64,000 nt of DNA from Aquificota bacterium (GTDB lineage Bacteria; Thermosulfidibacterota; Thermosulfidibacteria; Thermosulfidibacterales; B14-G1). The notes beneath the pieces were generated by a model. It was not told the DNA's origin, ran no database searches, and was given only the letters and a program-made list of their open reading frames with translations. The stretch lies in NCBI GenBank assembly GCA_015486015.1, contig WFSL01000027.1, positions 1 through 64,000 on the forward strand, written 5' to 3'. Made by a program: the position numbers and the translations under genes. This document shows positions 1 through 7,982 of this stretch, piece after piece. Position 1 is the stretch's first letter. The number at the start of each line of letters is the position of its first letter.

Positions 1-808
1 CCCCCTCCACAGGGGCCCTACCTTGAGATTGAATCAAGGGGATCTCTGGTGAAAACGGGACCTTTCCCACCACCTCTATGCCTTTAGATTCACACCATTC
101 CTCCATCTCTCTCCCCTTGTCAGGATTTATATCGAACTGGTTTATGCACACCTGCACCTTCGCATCGAAGTAGCTTGCAAGCTTTATCACCCTCCTTAGA
201 TCGTGCTGCCCTGAGGGGGTGGGTTCCGTCACCACCAGAACTTGATCCACCCCGGTCATGGAAGAGATCACCGGACAGCCTATGCCCGGGGGGCCATCTA
301 TGAGGATGAGGGAGTAGCCTTCTTCATTAGCCAATGCCTTGGCCCGATTCCTAATTACTGTCACCAGTTTCCCAGAGTTCTCCCGGCCAGGGTACAAGCG
401 CGCATGGGTCATGGGGCCACACCTGGCGCGAGAGAGAAACCAGACCCCTGCCTCTTCTTCCTGCAAGCTGATGGCATCTTCTGGACATGCAAAGTAACAT
501 AGGGCGCACCCCTCACAGGCCAATGGGTCCACCTCGTAGTCAGCAGTTATAGCACCAAAGCGGCACACCTCGTGGCATACGCCGCAACCATTGCATTTCT
601 CATGATCTATCCTGGCCACCTTGCCCCCCATGAATCTCTGGGCCTCCACCACCTGGGGCTTGAGGATAATATGAAGATCGGGGGCGTCTACATCGGCATC
701 CACCACCACTTTGGGGGGATCCAGGAGCGCAAAGGAAGAGACAAGGGTGGTCTTCCCCGTCCCACCCTTCCCACTCACCACCAGGATCTCCCTAAGGCCC
801 TTATTCAC
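1..808 (-). CDS. MinD-type P-loop ATPase with inserted 2x[4Fe-4S] ferredoxin domain (C-terminus cut by window edge)
   Basis: Reading leftwards from a GTG at 808, the frame stays open to base 1 (269 codons), so the C-terminus is missing. The protein opens with a deviant Walker A motif (VVSGKGGTGKTT). Two four-cysteine ferredoxin clusters follow (CNGCGVCHEVC, then CEGCALCYFAC), and then the ATPase resumes with ILIDGPPGIGCP and VLVVTEPTPSGQHD. This is the family of MinD-superfamily ATPases with a ferredoxin insert, usually encoded in pairs beside NifX/NifB-like proteins and thought to act in Fe-S cluster or redox handling. Its start overlaps the stop of the preceding paralogue by 4 bp (GTGA), implying translational coupling. 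The substrate is unknown. Confidence 0.9.
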   Translation of the reverse strand, partial: MNKGLREILVVSGKGGTGKTTLVSSFALLDPPKVVVDADVDAPDLHIILKPQVVEAQRFMGGKVARIDHEKCNGCGVCHEVCRFGAITADYEVDPLACEGCALCYFACPEDAISLQEEEAGVWFLSRARCGPMTHARLYPGRENSGKLVTVIRNRAKALANEEGYSLILIDGPPGIGCPVISSMTGVDQVLVVTEPTPSGQHDLRRVIKLASYFDAKVQVCINQFDINPDKGREMEEWCESKGIEVVGKVPFSPEIPLIQSQGRAPVEG

Positions 809-1653
809 GGCCGTCTCCCATTGCGGGTAGCCTCTAAGGCCCCCAAGAGCTCCAGAAAGCCCTCGCAGATGGTGGGCTCAGCCTCCACCAAGGGAATCCC
901 GAGGGAATACGCCCGAGCCCATTCCTGGTTGTAAGGTAGGGAGAATAACAACGGTATCCCCTTGTCTCTCAGGTGCACTCTCAGCCTGTCATCTCCCAAA
1001 CCTGCCTTATTCTCCACCACCCCAAAGGGAACAGAAAGCTCCATCAGATACTCCTCTACGAGGAGATAATCCTGATAGCCAAATGGGGTGGACTCTGCCA
1101 CCACCAGGCAAAAATCCGAGCCCCTCAGCGTCTCCACAAAGGGGCAGGACACCCCAGGAGGGGCATCCAGGATAACCAAAGGGGCATCCTGAGGGATGTG
1201 GGCCTTCACCTGGCGGATCAAAGGTGGAGCCATAGGCTCTCCTACATTGAGGCGCCCTGCCAGATAACTGACTTCATCCCGCTTTCCCCCCTGGATGACC
1301 CCTATGGACCTGGCGGTCTCGGATATCGCCCCCTGTGGACATACAAAGGTGCAAGTACCACAACCATGACACATCTTATCAAACACCAATACCTTATGAG
1401 GTAACACCATAATGGCATGGAACTGGCAAGCCTCAGAACAGGCCTTACAAAAGTTGCATCGTCCCTCATCCACCACGGGGTAGGGCAGGGTGGCCTCTTC
1501 CTCCCATTCCACATGGGGATGGAGAAGGAGGGCCCCGTTAGGCTCTTCCACATCGCAATCTACGTAGAGGGCCTCTCCCGCCGCCAAGGCGAGGCTCACT
1601 GCCACGCTCGTCTTACCTGCTCCACCCTTGCCACTGGCTACAGTGATCCTCAC
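805..1653 (-). CDS. MinD-type P-loop ATPase with inserted ferredoxin domain
   Basis: A 282-residue paralogue of the next gene. It has a deviant Walker A (VASGKGGAGKTS, residues about 5-16), then two ferredoxin-type cysteine clusters (CNFCKACSEAC and CHGCGTCTFVC, about residues 66-108), then ILDAPPGVSCP and the conserved VVAESTPFGYQD. Known members bind ATP and two [4Fe-4S] clusters; the two adjacent genes may form a heterodimer, as other MinD proteins dimerise. The start overlaps the NifX-like gene by 4 bp (ATGA) and the stop overlaps the next ATPase start, so all three are co-translated. No membrane-targeting helix is evident. Confidence 0.92.
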   Translation of the reverse strand: MRITVASGKGGAGKTSVAVSLALAAGEALYVDCDVEEPNGALLLHPHVEWEEEATLPYPVVDEGRCNFCKACSEACQFHAIMVLPHKVLVFDKMCHGCGTCTFVCPQGAISETARSIGVIQGGKRDEVSYLAGRLNVGEPMAPPLIRQVKAHIPQDAPLVILDAPPGVSCPFVETLRGSDFCLVVAESTPFGYQDYLLVEEYLMELSVPFGVVENKAGLGDDRLRVHLRDKGIPLLFSLPYNQEWARAYSLGIPLVEAEPTICEGFLELLGALEATRNGRRP

Positions 1654-2201
1654 TTTTTCTCCAACTCCTTGAGCCTCTTGGTAATATACTCTAATCTACC
1701 CTTTATAAACTCCATCTCCTCCCGCAAAGCGGCAACCTCATCTTCCCTACTGGCAAAGCCCGGGGAAGAGGGCATGGCGCCAAAACCTCCCATGCGGCCC
1801 ATTCCCCTGCCTATGCCTCGACCCATGCCCACCCCCATACCCATGTGGGGAGGTGCTGTAGCCTGAGCGGGAGAGGGCTTGATCCTGCCTTCCTTGAAAG
1901 CCTCCACAGCCTCCCTCACCGTCATCCCCTGGATCCCCAAGATCACCTGGATGCCCGCTGCTGCCAATGCAGATGCAGCATTAGGACCCAACTGCCCCGT
2001 GATTACCGCCTGGACCCCCTCATTGGCCACCATCTGGGCCGACTGGATACCAGCACCACCCAAAGCAGCCACATTTGGGTTAGCCACGGAGTCTGCCCTC
2101 ATGGTATCCGTATCCACAAATACAAAGTAGGCTGCCCGCCCAAAGCGGGGATCTACCTGAGCATCAAGCCCAGACGCAACTGCAGTCACACACACCTTCA
2201 T
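1650..2201 (-). CDS. NifX/NifB-type dinitrogenase iron-molybdenum cofactor-binding family protein with Gly/Met-rich linker and coiled-coil tail
   Basis: 183 residues. Residues 1-105 are a NifX-like domain (start MKVCVTAVASGLDAQVDPRF, later VITGQLGPNAASAL and a GIQGMTVREAV segment). Residues 117-145 are a low-complexity Gly/Met/Arg stretch, and 152-183 form a charged amphipathic helix likely to be a coiled coil. Small NifX-like proteins can bind iron-molybdenum cofactor or other metal clusters, but no nif structural genes are visible here, so a nitrogenase role is not supported. The gene lies 3 bp after the MerR-NifX gene and overlaps the next ATPase by 4 bp. Confidence 0.88.
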   Translation of the reverse strand: MKVCVTAVASGLDAQVDPRFGRAAYFVFVDTDTMRADSVANPNVAALGGAGIQSAQMVANEGVQAVITGQLGPNAASALAAAGIQVILGIQGMTVREAVEAFKEGRIKPSPAQATAPPHMGMGVGMGRGIGRGMGRMGGFGAMPSSPGFASREDEVAALREEMEFIKGRLEYITKRLKELEKK

Positions 2202-2204
2202 GAT

Positions 2205-2915
2205 TTACCCCTCCTCTTCGCCTATTGCTTGTGGCTCCTTGTCCTTGCATTCCCTCTCGTGAGGTTGGCAGAGGCTCTCTTCGAACTCGTGCCCCGCTAA
2301 CAGTGCCTGTAGGACATCCAAAACCCGTCCCTGGGCACCGGTGATGGGTTCCATTCCCCACTGACGAAGACGCTCTGCTGCCCGAACCCCCATGCCACCA
2401 GACACGATCACGTCTGCACCCTCATCCTTGACAAACCCTGGAACCAAACCAGGGCCATGGATCTGGGCGAAGGGGTTCCCTTTCACCTCCACAGAAACCA
2501 CCTCACCATCAGGGTCGAGCTCAACAAAGGTGAAGAAAGGGGCCATCCTGAAATGGGCAGAAACCTGGGCATCAAGCCCCCCCTCGTCATCCGTGGCGAA
2601 GGCAATCCTCATCTTCCACCTCCCATGCGCCCTATACCAGGGGCATTTTTCCCTCTTCATAACAGGGCATCTCAAGACCCGCCAGCAGGGAGCCAGGGAC
2701 AAGAGGCGCTTGATGCCGGCGATATTCACTCCCTCCTCCAAAAGGGCCCTGATGCAACGGAGGCGATGGAGGTCACTCTCAGAATAATAGCGTTTCCCCC
2801 CAATCCGCCGGGGGGAGATGAGCCCCTCCTCTTCATAAATCCGCAGGGTCCTGGGATGAACGCCCAGTATCCCACTTACCACTCCTATGGGATAAACAGG
2901 CCTATCCTCCATCAT
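2205..2915 (-). CDS. MerR-family HTH regulator fused to a NifX-like cofactor-binding domain
   Basis: 236 residues in two parts. Residues 6-75 are a MerR winged-helix domain (YPIGVVSGILGVHPRTLRIY, then the GLISPRR wing). A cysteine motif follows: C77-W, C83-P, C91-P-W-Y. From M102 (MRIAFATDDEGGLDAQVSAH) a complete NifX-like domain runs to about residue 205, followed by a charged tail. A ribosome binding site lies just before M102, so the second domain may also be made alone. It heads the operon of NifX and MinD-type genes. I infer that it senses a metal cofactor or Fe-S state and regulates its own operon. A recent loss of a stop codon between two genes is the alternative reading. Confidence 0.85.
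   Translation of the reverse strand: MMEDRPVYPIGVVSGILGVHPRTLRIYEEEGLISPRRIGGKRYYSESDLHRLRCIRALLEEGVNIAGIKRLLSLAPCWRVLRCPVMKREKCPWYRAHGRWKMRIAFATDDEGGLDAQVSAHFRMAPFFTFVELDPDGEVVSVEVKGNPFAQIHGPGLVPGFVKDEGADVIVSGGMGVRAAERLRQWGMEPITGAQGRVLDVLQALLAGHEFEESLCQPHERECKDKEPQAIGEEEG
2610..2624 (-). promoter_or_regulatory. Internal ribosome binding site and ATG inside the MerR-NifX gene
   Basis: On the minus strand GGGAGGTGGAAG directly precedes an in-frame ATG (2612-2610), with 6 nt between GGAGG and ATG. This ATG is where standalone NifX proteins normally begin (MRIAFATDD). The site could yield a free NifX domain as well as the fusion, or be a relic of two separate genes. Confidence 0.55.
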
Positions 2916-2935
2916 CTTCTCCTATACCCTGGACT

Positions 2936-2964
2936 TAAATATGACCTAACAATTCAATTGTCAA
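2936..2964 (-). promoter_or_regulatory. Predicted sigma-70 promoter of the MerR-NifX operon
   Basis: Minus strand: -35 TTGACA (2964-2959), 17-bp spacer, -10 TATTTA (2941-2936). The dyad ACAATT-n-AATTGT overlaps the end of the -35 box and the spacer. MerR-family regulators typically bind a dyad in this position, so autoregulation is likely. The operator role is inferred. Confidence 0.5.
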
Positions 2965-2972
2965 GAACTGTA

Positions 2973-3105
2973 GGGGTCAGGTCTTGAATTTGGCAATTTC
3001 TTTGGGCCTTGACAAGTATACCTCTAAGGGATCAAGGGGTTAAGGATTGAGGGATTAGGGAATAACCAGGTTAACCAGACATGTCAAATGTTGAGACCTG
3101 ACACC
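2973..3105. repeat. 133-bp mini-element bounded by imperfect inverted repeats related to the RAYT element ends
   Basis: The left end reads GGGGTCAGGTCTTGAATTTG. The right end (3081-3105) is a 25-bp stretch identical to 17692-17716, the right end of the intact RAYT element. The two ends are inverted imperfect copies of one another, and the interior has no coding capacity. This looks like a non-autonomous (MITE or REP-type) derivative mobilised by the same transposase. Confidence 0.65.
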
Positions 3106-3172
3106 TTCAGGTTGACATGCACCTTCAGGTTGACACATGACACCTTCAGGTTGACACACCTTCAGGTTGACA
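3102..3172. repeat. Four short direct repeats of CACCTTCAGGTTGACA
   Basis: Exact 16-bp copies lie at 3102-3117, 3120-3135, 3141-3156 and 3157-3172, with 2, 5 and 0 bp between them. They directly follow the mini-element and lie 87 bp before the Wzz-like gene. Near copy 1, ACCTGA-CACCT-TCAGGT can form a small hairpin. They may be amplified element termini or an array of regulator sites. The spacers are far too short for CRISPR. Confidence 0.8.
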
Positions 3173-3258
3173 ATTTCTGGGCATTAGGGTAGTAGTCGCC
3201 AAACCTTTGGGATACGGTTGGGTTGCAAGCTCTTCTATGGGCGGCGGGGAGGTAAAAG

Positions 3259-5058
3259 GTGAGCAATGGGAAGATCCCTGTAGAGGACTTTGAAGAGGTT
3301 GATCTCCGTAGATACATCCAGGTATTAGCTCGGCGATGGAAGATGATCCTCGGAATCACCTGTGCGGCAGCCCTTGCTGCTTTTCTAATCAGCTTGGCAC
3401 TTCCCCCGGTTTACGAGGCAAAGGCCCTATTGGCAATTGTAAGGGCCAAGTCTGAGATAACCTTTGAACCCAAATTCAAGACCCTCGGAGAGGAAGATCT
3501 GGCAGTTCTCGGTGCGCGGTTGTGGGGTAAATGGTATGAAGCACGTCGCAAGGCCTTGGCCGAGATGGTTCGAAACCCTGCCATAGCAAAGGAGGTAGTG
3601 AATAGGCTGAAGGGCGTATTTGGAAAAGAGGAGGTCGATCCTTCCTATCTGGTGAAAAGGGTGAAAGGGGAGGCTGGGATGGGAGGGGGAGACGTAATTG
3701 CCGTGTGCGTTAGGTGGGATGATCCGCGAGAAGCGGCCTTGATAGCGAATACATGGGCGCAGCTATATGAGGAGCATGTCAATAGACTTTATGCCACTAC
3801 TTCAACTGCTTACTGTAAGTCCATAGAAGATGAGCTGAAGAAGGCCGAAAGGCGTTACTTAACTGCAGAGGAAGCACTTGATAGTTTCATTAGGCAAAAC
3901 AGGATAAGGGAGATAAAGCGCTTAATAGCTGAAAAACAAGAGGTTATCTCTGCTTTGCAGCGTGGGAGAAAGGTGGCTGTCAATGCGCTGGTTAACGAGA
4001 AGATTAAGGCCCATCAGCGGTTAATCTCTGCATACTTGTCAGCTCAAGCAAAGAATAGGCTCTTAGCTTTTGAAAAAGAACAGGAGGGACTTAGGAACTT
4101 AGCTTCTGCTTATTTAGATGCCCGTAATAATTCCCAAATAAAAGTTTTTAAAAAGCAACTCGAGAGCCAGTTGCTATCCCTTGGTTCATACTACAAAACC
4201 AGGCAAAAGTTGCAGCTCCTTTTAGAGGATGCAAGGGTGCTTCGCGATCAAATATCAAAAGGAGGTGAAGGAGCTGCCATCACTAATGGTCTTGCTGTCA
4301 TATTGCTGAAAGCTCAAGTTTTTGCATCCTCGGCAAATTTGCCTGGGGCACTTGATATCGAAATACGAGAATTACCAAAGCTCAGCGTTGCAGAGCTTGT
4401 TAGAGACCTTGATACGCTTACTGTAGTTATTAAAGAGCGCTTAAAAAATCTCGATAAGAAGATCAGTATGCTATCCCGCCAAATAGTTTCAGGAAACTCA
4501 CTTGAGTTCTTTTATGGTGGCCAAGAAAAATTCATAGCTGCTTTCCAAAGGATTTATCCGAAGCTCTTCCAGGTTGGAGGACTTGTTTCTTTAAGTAGCA
4601 AAGTTGCCCACGAGAATGAGTTGCAGCGTAGAACTGAATTTATGGCTGGAAGATTGATGAAGCTGGAAGGCTTAGAGAACATACCTAAGGAGGAATTTTC
4701 TGGACCTTTAAAAGAGGCTATAGAAAGATTAGAAAAGGAGATAAATGATTTAGAAGCGAGATTGGAACAAGAAAAGGCCCATAAAAAAGAATTGGTTGAG
4801 GCTCGTGACCTTGCCTACAATACCTATGTCACCCTAAAGCGGAAGGCGGCGGAAGTCCGTCTGAGCGTGCGAGTGCCGGGAACTGAAGTCCGCTTTGCCG
4901 TTCCGGCTGGCATTTTGCCTCACCCCGTTTCTCCGCGTAGGCTTTTTAACACGGTCATAGCTGGGGTACTGGGCCTGATGGTGGCTGTGCTTGTGGCCTT
5001 CTTGATCGAGTTTTTGCAAGCACCGCGGACTGAGGAAGAAAAGAAAGAAGAAACTTAG
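3259..5058 (+). CDS. Wzz-like polysaccharide chain-length / co-polymerase protein
   Basis: 599 residues from a GTG start preceded by GGGGAGG at 6 nt. The N-terminal region (EEVDLRRYIQVLARRWKMIL) leads into TM helix 1 at about 29-50 (ITCAAALAAFLISLALPPVY). A very long helical periplasmic region follows (about 150-530). Next comes the proline-rich PAGILPHPVSPRR stretch and TM helix 2 (about 565-588), ending in a short charged cytoplasmic tail. This is the polysaccharide co-polymerase topology without a fused tyrosine kinase. No glycosyltransferase, flippase or export gene is adjacent, so it is an orphan here. The middle of the gene is visibly more AT-rich than its neighbours, suggesting transfer. 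Confidence 0.85.
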   Translation: MSNGKIPVEDFEEVDLRRYIQVLARRWKMILGITCAAALAAFLISLALPPVYEAKALLAIVRAKSEITFEPKFKTLGEEDLAVLGARLWGKWYEARRKALAEMVRNPAIAKEVVNRLKGVFGKEEVDPSYLVKRVKGEAGMGGGDVIAVCVRWDDPREAALIANTWAQLYEEHVNRLYATTSTAYCKSIEDELKKAERRYLTAEEALDSFIRQNRIREIKRLIAEKQEVISALQRGRKVAVNALVNEKIKAHQRLISAYLSAQAKNRLLAFEKEQEGLRNLASAYLDARNNSQIKVFKKQLESQLLSLGSYYKTRQKLQLLLEDARVLRDQISKGGEGAAITNGLAVILLKAQVFASSANLPGALDIEIRELPKLSVAELVRDLDTLTVVIKERLKNLDKKISMLSRQIVSGNSLEFFYGGQEKFIAAFQRIYPKLFQVGGLVSLSSKVAHENELQRRTEFMAGRLMKLEGLENIPKEEFSGPLKEAIERLEKEINDLEARLEQEKAHKKELVEARDLAYNTYVTLKRKAAEVRLSVRVPGTEVRFAVPAGILPHPVSPRRLFNTVIAGVLGLMVAVLVAFLIEFLQAPRTEEEKKEET

Positions 5059-5364
5059 GTTTTGGTGAAGCTGAGGGGTCAGTGCCTGAGTTTGGTGGAT
5101 TTGACCTCTTTTAAAGTGAGGCCTCAGCTTTGCGGCGATTGCGACTGGCGGATTTTGAGGCGTTTCACTGGATATAGCGAGTATTTGCAGGCTTCACCCA
5201 TCAAAGGGCCTTTAATTGAGGCCTGTCTTAGCGATTCCTGGTTGGTGAAAAGATGGGGGCCTCAAGGGGGCTGTTTGGATTGGGTCTTTTGAGATCAAAA
5301 TTGGAGGAAGTCTTGTATCTTTTAAGCTTCACATTTTGTCTTTGGTTTCTTATACTAAATTGCC
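5059..5364. other. Intergenic stretch with no convincing gene
   Basis: About 300 bp between the Wzz-like gene and the oxidoreductase. A 76-codon open frame (5062-5292) resembles no protein I know and has no ribosome binding site. The sequence AGGGGTCAGTGCCTGAGTTT near 5073 weakly resembles the RAYT ends, and several TGAGGCCT-like words recur. It may be decayed mobile or coding DNA. Confidence 0.4.
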
Positions 5365-6543
5365 ATGTCTTTCTGGGATGTGATCGTAGTGGGTGCAGGG
5401 CCTGTGGGGGCCTATCTCTCCCGGTGTCTGACGGAAAGGGGATATAGGGTCCTTCTTTTGGACAAGAAGGGGAAAACGGGGCGCCGGATCTGTGCCGGTG
5501 TGATAGGGGCTGAAGCCTTTCAGCGTTTCCCCCTGCCCATGGAGACCGTTCTTTCTTCCGTGAGGTCTATCACCATGGTATCTCCCTCGGGCAAGAGACT
5601 GAGGCACACCTCCAGGGCCCCAATGGCCCATGTGGTGGACAGGGTGGCCTTTGACAGGACCATCCTCAAGGAGGCTGTGGGCAGGGGAGTGGAGTTTTAC
5701 AACCTCTCCAAGGTGGTTGGGGTGGAGAGGGACCCGTCGGGCATTAAGGTGGTGTGCAGAAATGGAAGGGATAATGAAGGAGTTCAGCATTTCAAGGGGG
5801 CAATGGCCGTCTTTGCTACGGGCTATAACCCTGGGCTCTTGGATGCCTTGGGACTTCCGGGCTATCCTGGGGCTGTGGTGGGGATCCAATCTGAGGCTTT
5901 GATGGAAGGGGTAGAGGAGATAGAGGTCTACCTGGGCCAGAGGGTTGCCCCGGGTGGATTTGCCTGGTTGGTGCCTATGGGAGATGGGAGGGTGAGGATG
6001 GGCCTTGTGGCGCAGAGGGATGCTAAGGATTGGCTCTTCAGGTTCATCTCCTCTCCAGTGGTCTCTTCCCGTCTTGTGGATGAGCCAGGTCCCATCAGGG
6101 CTGCATGGATACCAATGGGGCCTATATCCAGAACCTTTGGGGACAGGTTCTTGGTGGTGGGTGAGGCTGCAGGACAGGTGAAGACCACCACATACGGCGG
6201 GATTTACTATGGGTTGTTGTGTGCCGAAAAGGCCCTGAACACCATAGATAAGGCCTTCGAAAAGGGGGATTGGGGGGAGGGGCTCCTCTCCTTTTACCAT
6301 AGGGCCTGGTGGAGGCTCCTGGGAGATGAGATGGAGGCGGGTGCCCATTTGAGGGACATGGTGGTGGCCATGGAAGACACGGATCTGGACGATCTCTTTG
6401 TCCTTTTGGGTAGTGATGGTATTTTGCCCAGGCTTCGGGCTACGGTGAGGTTCGATTGGCACAGGGAGAGCATTCGGTTACTCATTGGTCGGGTGCTAAA
6501 ATACGCCTTTGAGACTCAGGGGCGTGTGGCGCTTAGAGAATGA
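5365..6543 (+). CDS. FAD-dependent oxidoreductase, geranylgeranyl reductase family
   Basis: 392 residues. The N-terminal dinucleotide fold (VIVVGAGPVGAYLSRCLTERG) is followed by LLLDKKGKTGRRICAGVIG, where the family binds FAD. Further on are FATGYNPGL, and DRFLVVGEAAGQVKTTTYGGIYYGL, the second FAD-binding motif of the geranylgeranyl reductase / flavin monooxygenase-like family. Members reduce isoprenoid double bonds or act as electron-transfer flavoproteins; the substrate cannot be read from sequence. There is no clear strong ribosome binding site at the ATG (TACTAAATTGCC precedes it). The next gene is 95 bp downstream in the same direction. Confidence 0.8.
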   Translation: MSFWDVIVVGAGPVGAYLSRCLTERGYRVLLLDKKGKTGRRICAGVIGAEAFQRFPLPMETVLSSVRSITMVSPSGKRLRHTSRAPMAHVVDRVAFDRTILKEAVGRGVEFYNLSKVVGVERDPSGIKVVCRNGRDNEGVQHFKGAMAVFATGYNPGLLDALGLPGYPGAVVGIQSEALMEGVEEIEVYLGQRVAPGGFAWLVPMGDGRVRMGLVAQRDAKDWLFRFISSPVVSSRLVDEPGPIRAAWIPMGPISRTFGDRFLVVGEAAGQVKTTTYGGIYYGLLCAEKALNTIDKAFEKGDWGEGLLSFYHRAWWRLLGDEMEAGAHLRDMVVAMEDTDLDDLFVLLGSDGILPRLRATVRFDWHRESIRLLIGRVLKYAFETQGRVALRE

Positions 6544-6638
6544 GCAGGGCATAGGTAGGGGATCCGGAGGTCTGAGCGGCCGCAAGGTGGACCTATTCTC
6601 CGTTTTCTGATAATCCCTCTCCTTCAGGGGGTGGGCGG

Positions 6639-7982
6639 ATGAGAAGGCTGATGGGTATTATAGCGGTGGTTCTGCTCATAGGGATAGTGGTTATAGTGCT
6701 GTTTGCTCCGCCCTTTGAGAGAAGACCGCCTCGGATCGAGCTTGCCCATGTTGGTAAATTCCTTGGCGCAAGTACCAGGCTAACCGTCAGACTGGCAGAC
6801 AGACCTGCGGGGTTGAAGAGGGTCTCGGTGTTGCTGAAGCAGGGGAAGAGGGAGTGGGGGCTCTGCTCCCGTACATTCCCCACCGGGGTTTACGAGGCCA
6901 GGGTCTCCGTCACTGTTAAGCCTAAGGCGATGGGGGTGAAGGAGGGGCACGCTGCACTTGTGATTACCGCTTGTGATAGGTCCCTATGGCATCTAAGGAA
7001 GGGTAACACCCGCACTGTCAGGTTCCCCTTTACGGTGGACTTTACCCCGCCCACAGTCCAGATCCTTAACAGTACGAGGGCCATTTATGAGACAGGGGCA
7101 GGGGCCGTTCTGTTTGCTACATCAAAAGATGCAGTCAAGGCAAGGGTGCAAGTAGGTGGGCTCTCTTTTAAGGCGTATCCCAAAAAGGAAGGGGATAGGG
7201 TGCTATGGGCTGCGCTCTTTGGCGTCCCTCCTCATGCTATAGGGGCAAGCTTGGTGGTTGAAGACCAGGCTGGGAACAGAAGGGTCCTGGCCCTTCCCTT
7301 TCACCTTTTGCATAGGAGGTTGGTGAGGAAGACCATTGTAGTTACCGATGCCTTCATCCAACAAAAGATCCGCCCTTTATTACCCCCTGAAAGCAGGCGT
7401 CTTCCCCCTGTCCAGGCATTCAAGGCAGTGAACGAGAAACTGAGGAGGGAGAACGAGGGGTTTATCTCTTCTGTTGCGTCAAGGTCCTCTGGAGATCCTC
7501 AATGGAGGGGGGCCTTCATACAGATGAGGCGCTCTAAGGTCACGGCCACATTTTGGGATCAGAGGACCTATCTCTATAGGGGAAAGGTGGTCAGTCACTC
7601 CATCCATCTGGGCTATGATCTGGCCTCCGTTGCCCATGCTCCTGTCCCGGCGGCCAACTCTGGGAGGGTGATATTTGCGGGGTTTGTAGGCATTTATGGG
7701 AATGTGATCCTCATAGATCACGGCCTGGGCCTTGTCTCCCTTTACGCTCACCTCAGCCGGATGAATGTGCGGCCAGGGGAGGAGGTGGAGAAGGGAGAGG
7801 TTATTGGGTATACGGATTCTACGGGCCTGGCAAATGGGGATCACTTGCACTTTGGCATATTCCTTTCAGGACACCCAGTGAATCCGCTGGAATGGTGGGA
7901 CAAGAGATGGTTAAGGGGGAGGATCGCTTCTATCATCCTTCCGTATATCAGAGAGTGTCATGTTCAGGATCACCGTAGCTGA
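6639..7982 (+). CDS. M23-family zinc metallopeptidase with N-terminal membrane anchor
   Basis: 447 residues. A single TM or signal-anchor helix spans about residues 4-25 (LMGIIAVVLLIGIVVIVLFA), followed by an extended extracytoplasmic region. The catalytic LytM/M23 domain lies at about 325-430: HLGYDLAS supplies the first zinc His and Asp, YAHLSRM and HLHFG the remaining ligands, and VRPGEEVEKGEVIG is typical of the fold. The zinc motifs are complete, so it may hydrolyse peptidoglycan cross-bridges. Its 3' end overlaps queD by 23 bp. Confidence 0.88.
   Translation: MRRLMGIIAVVLLIGIVVIVLFAPPFERRPPRIELAHVGKFLGASTRLTVRLADRPAGLKRVSVLLKQGKREWGLCSRTFPTGVYEARVSVTVKPKAMGVKEGHAALVITACDRSLWHLRKGNTRTVRFPFTVDFTPPTVQILNSTRAIYETGAGAVLFATSKDAVKARVQVGGLSFKAYPKKEGDRVLWAALFGVPPHAIGASLVVEDQAGNRRVLALPFHLLHRRLVRKTIVVTDAFIQQKIRPLLPPESRRLPPVQAFKAVNEKLRRENEGFISSVASRSSGDPQWRGAFIQMRRSKVTATFWDQRTYLYRGKVVSHSIHLGYDLASVAHAPVPAANSGRVIFAGFVGIYGNVILIDHGLGLVSLYAHLSRMNVRPGEEVEKGEVIGYTDSTGLANGDHLHFGIFLSGHPVNPLEWWDKRWLRGRIASIILPYIRECHVQDHRS

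Noticed and set aside
3102-3172. Could the tandem repeats be a CRISPR array?
   Set aside because: Repeats are 16 bp with 0-5 bp between copies; there are no spacers and no cas genes.
5062-5292. 76-codon plus-strand frame after the Wzz-like gene
   Set aside because: No ribosome binding site, no family resemblance; may be decayed DNA.
5350-6462. 370-codon minus-strand frame opposite the FAD oxidoreductase
   Set aside because: Composition and lack of homology features mark it as an antisense shadow; the plus frame carries clear FAD motifs.
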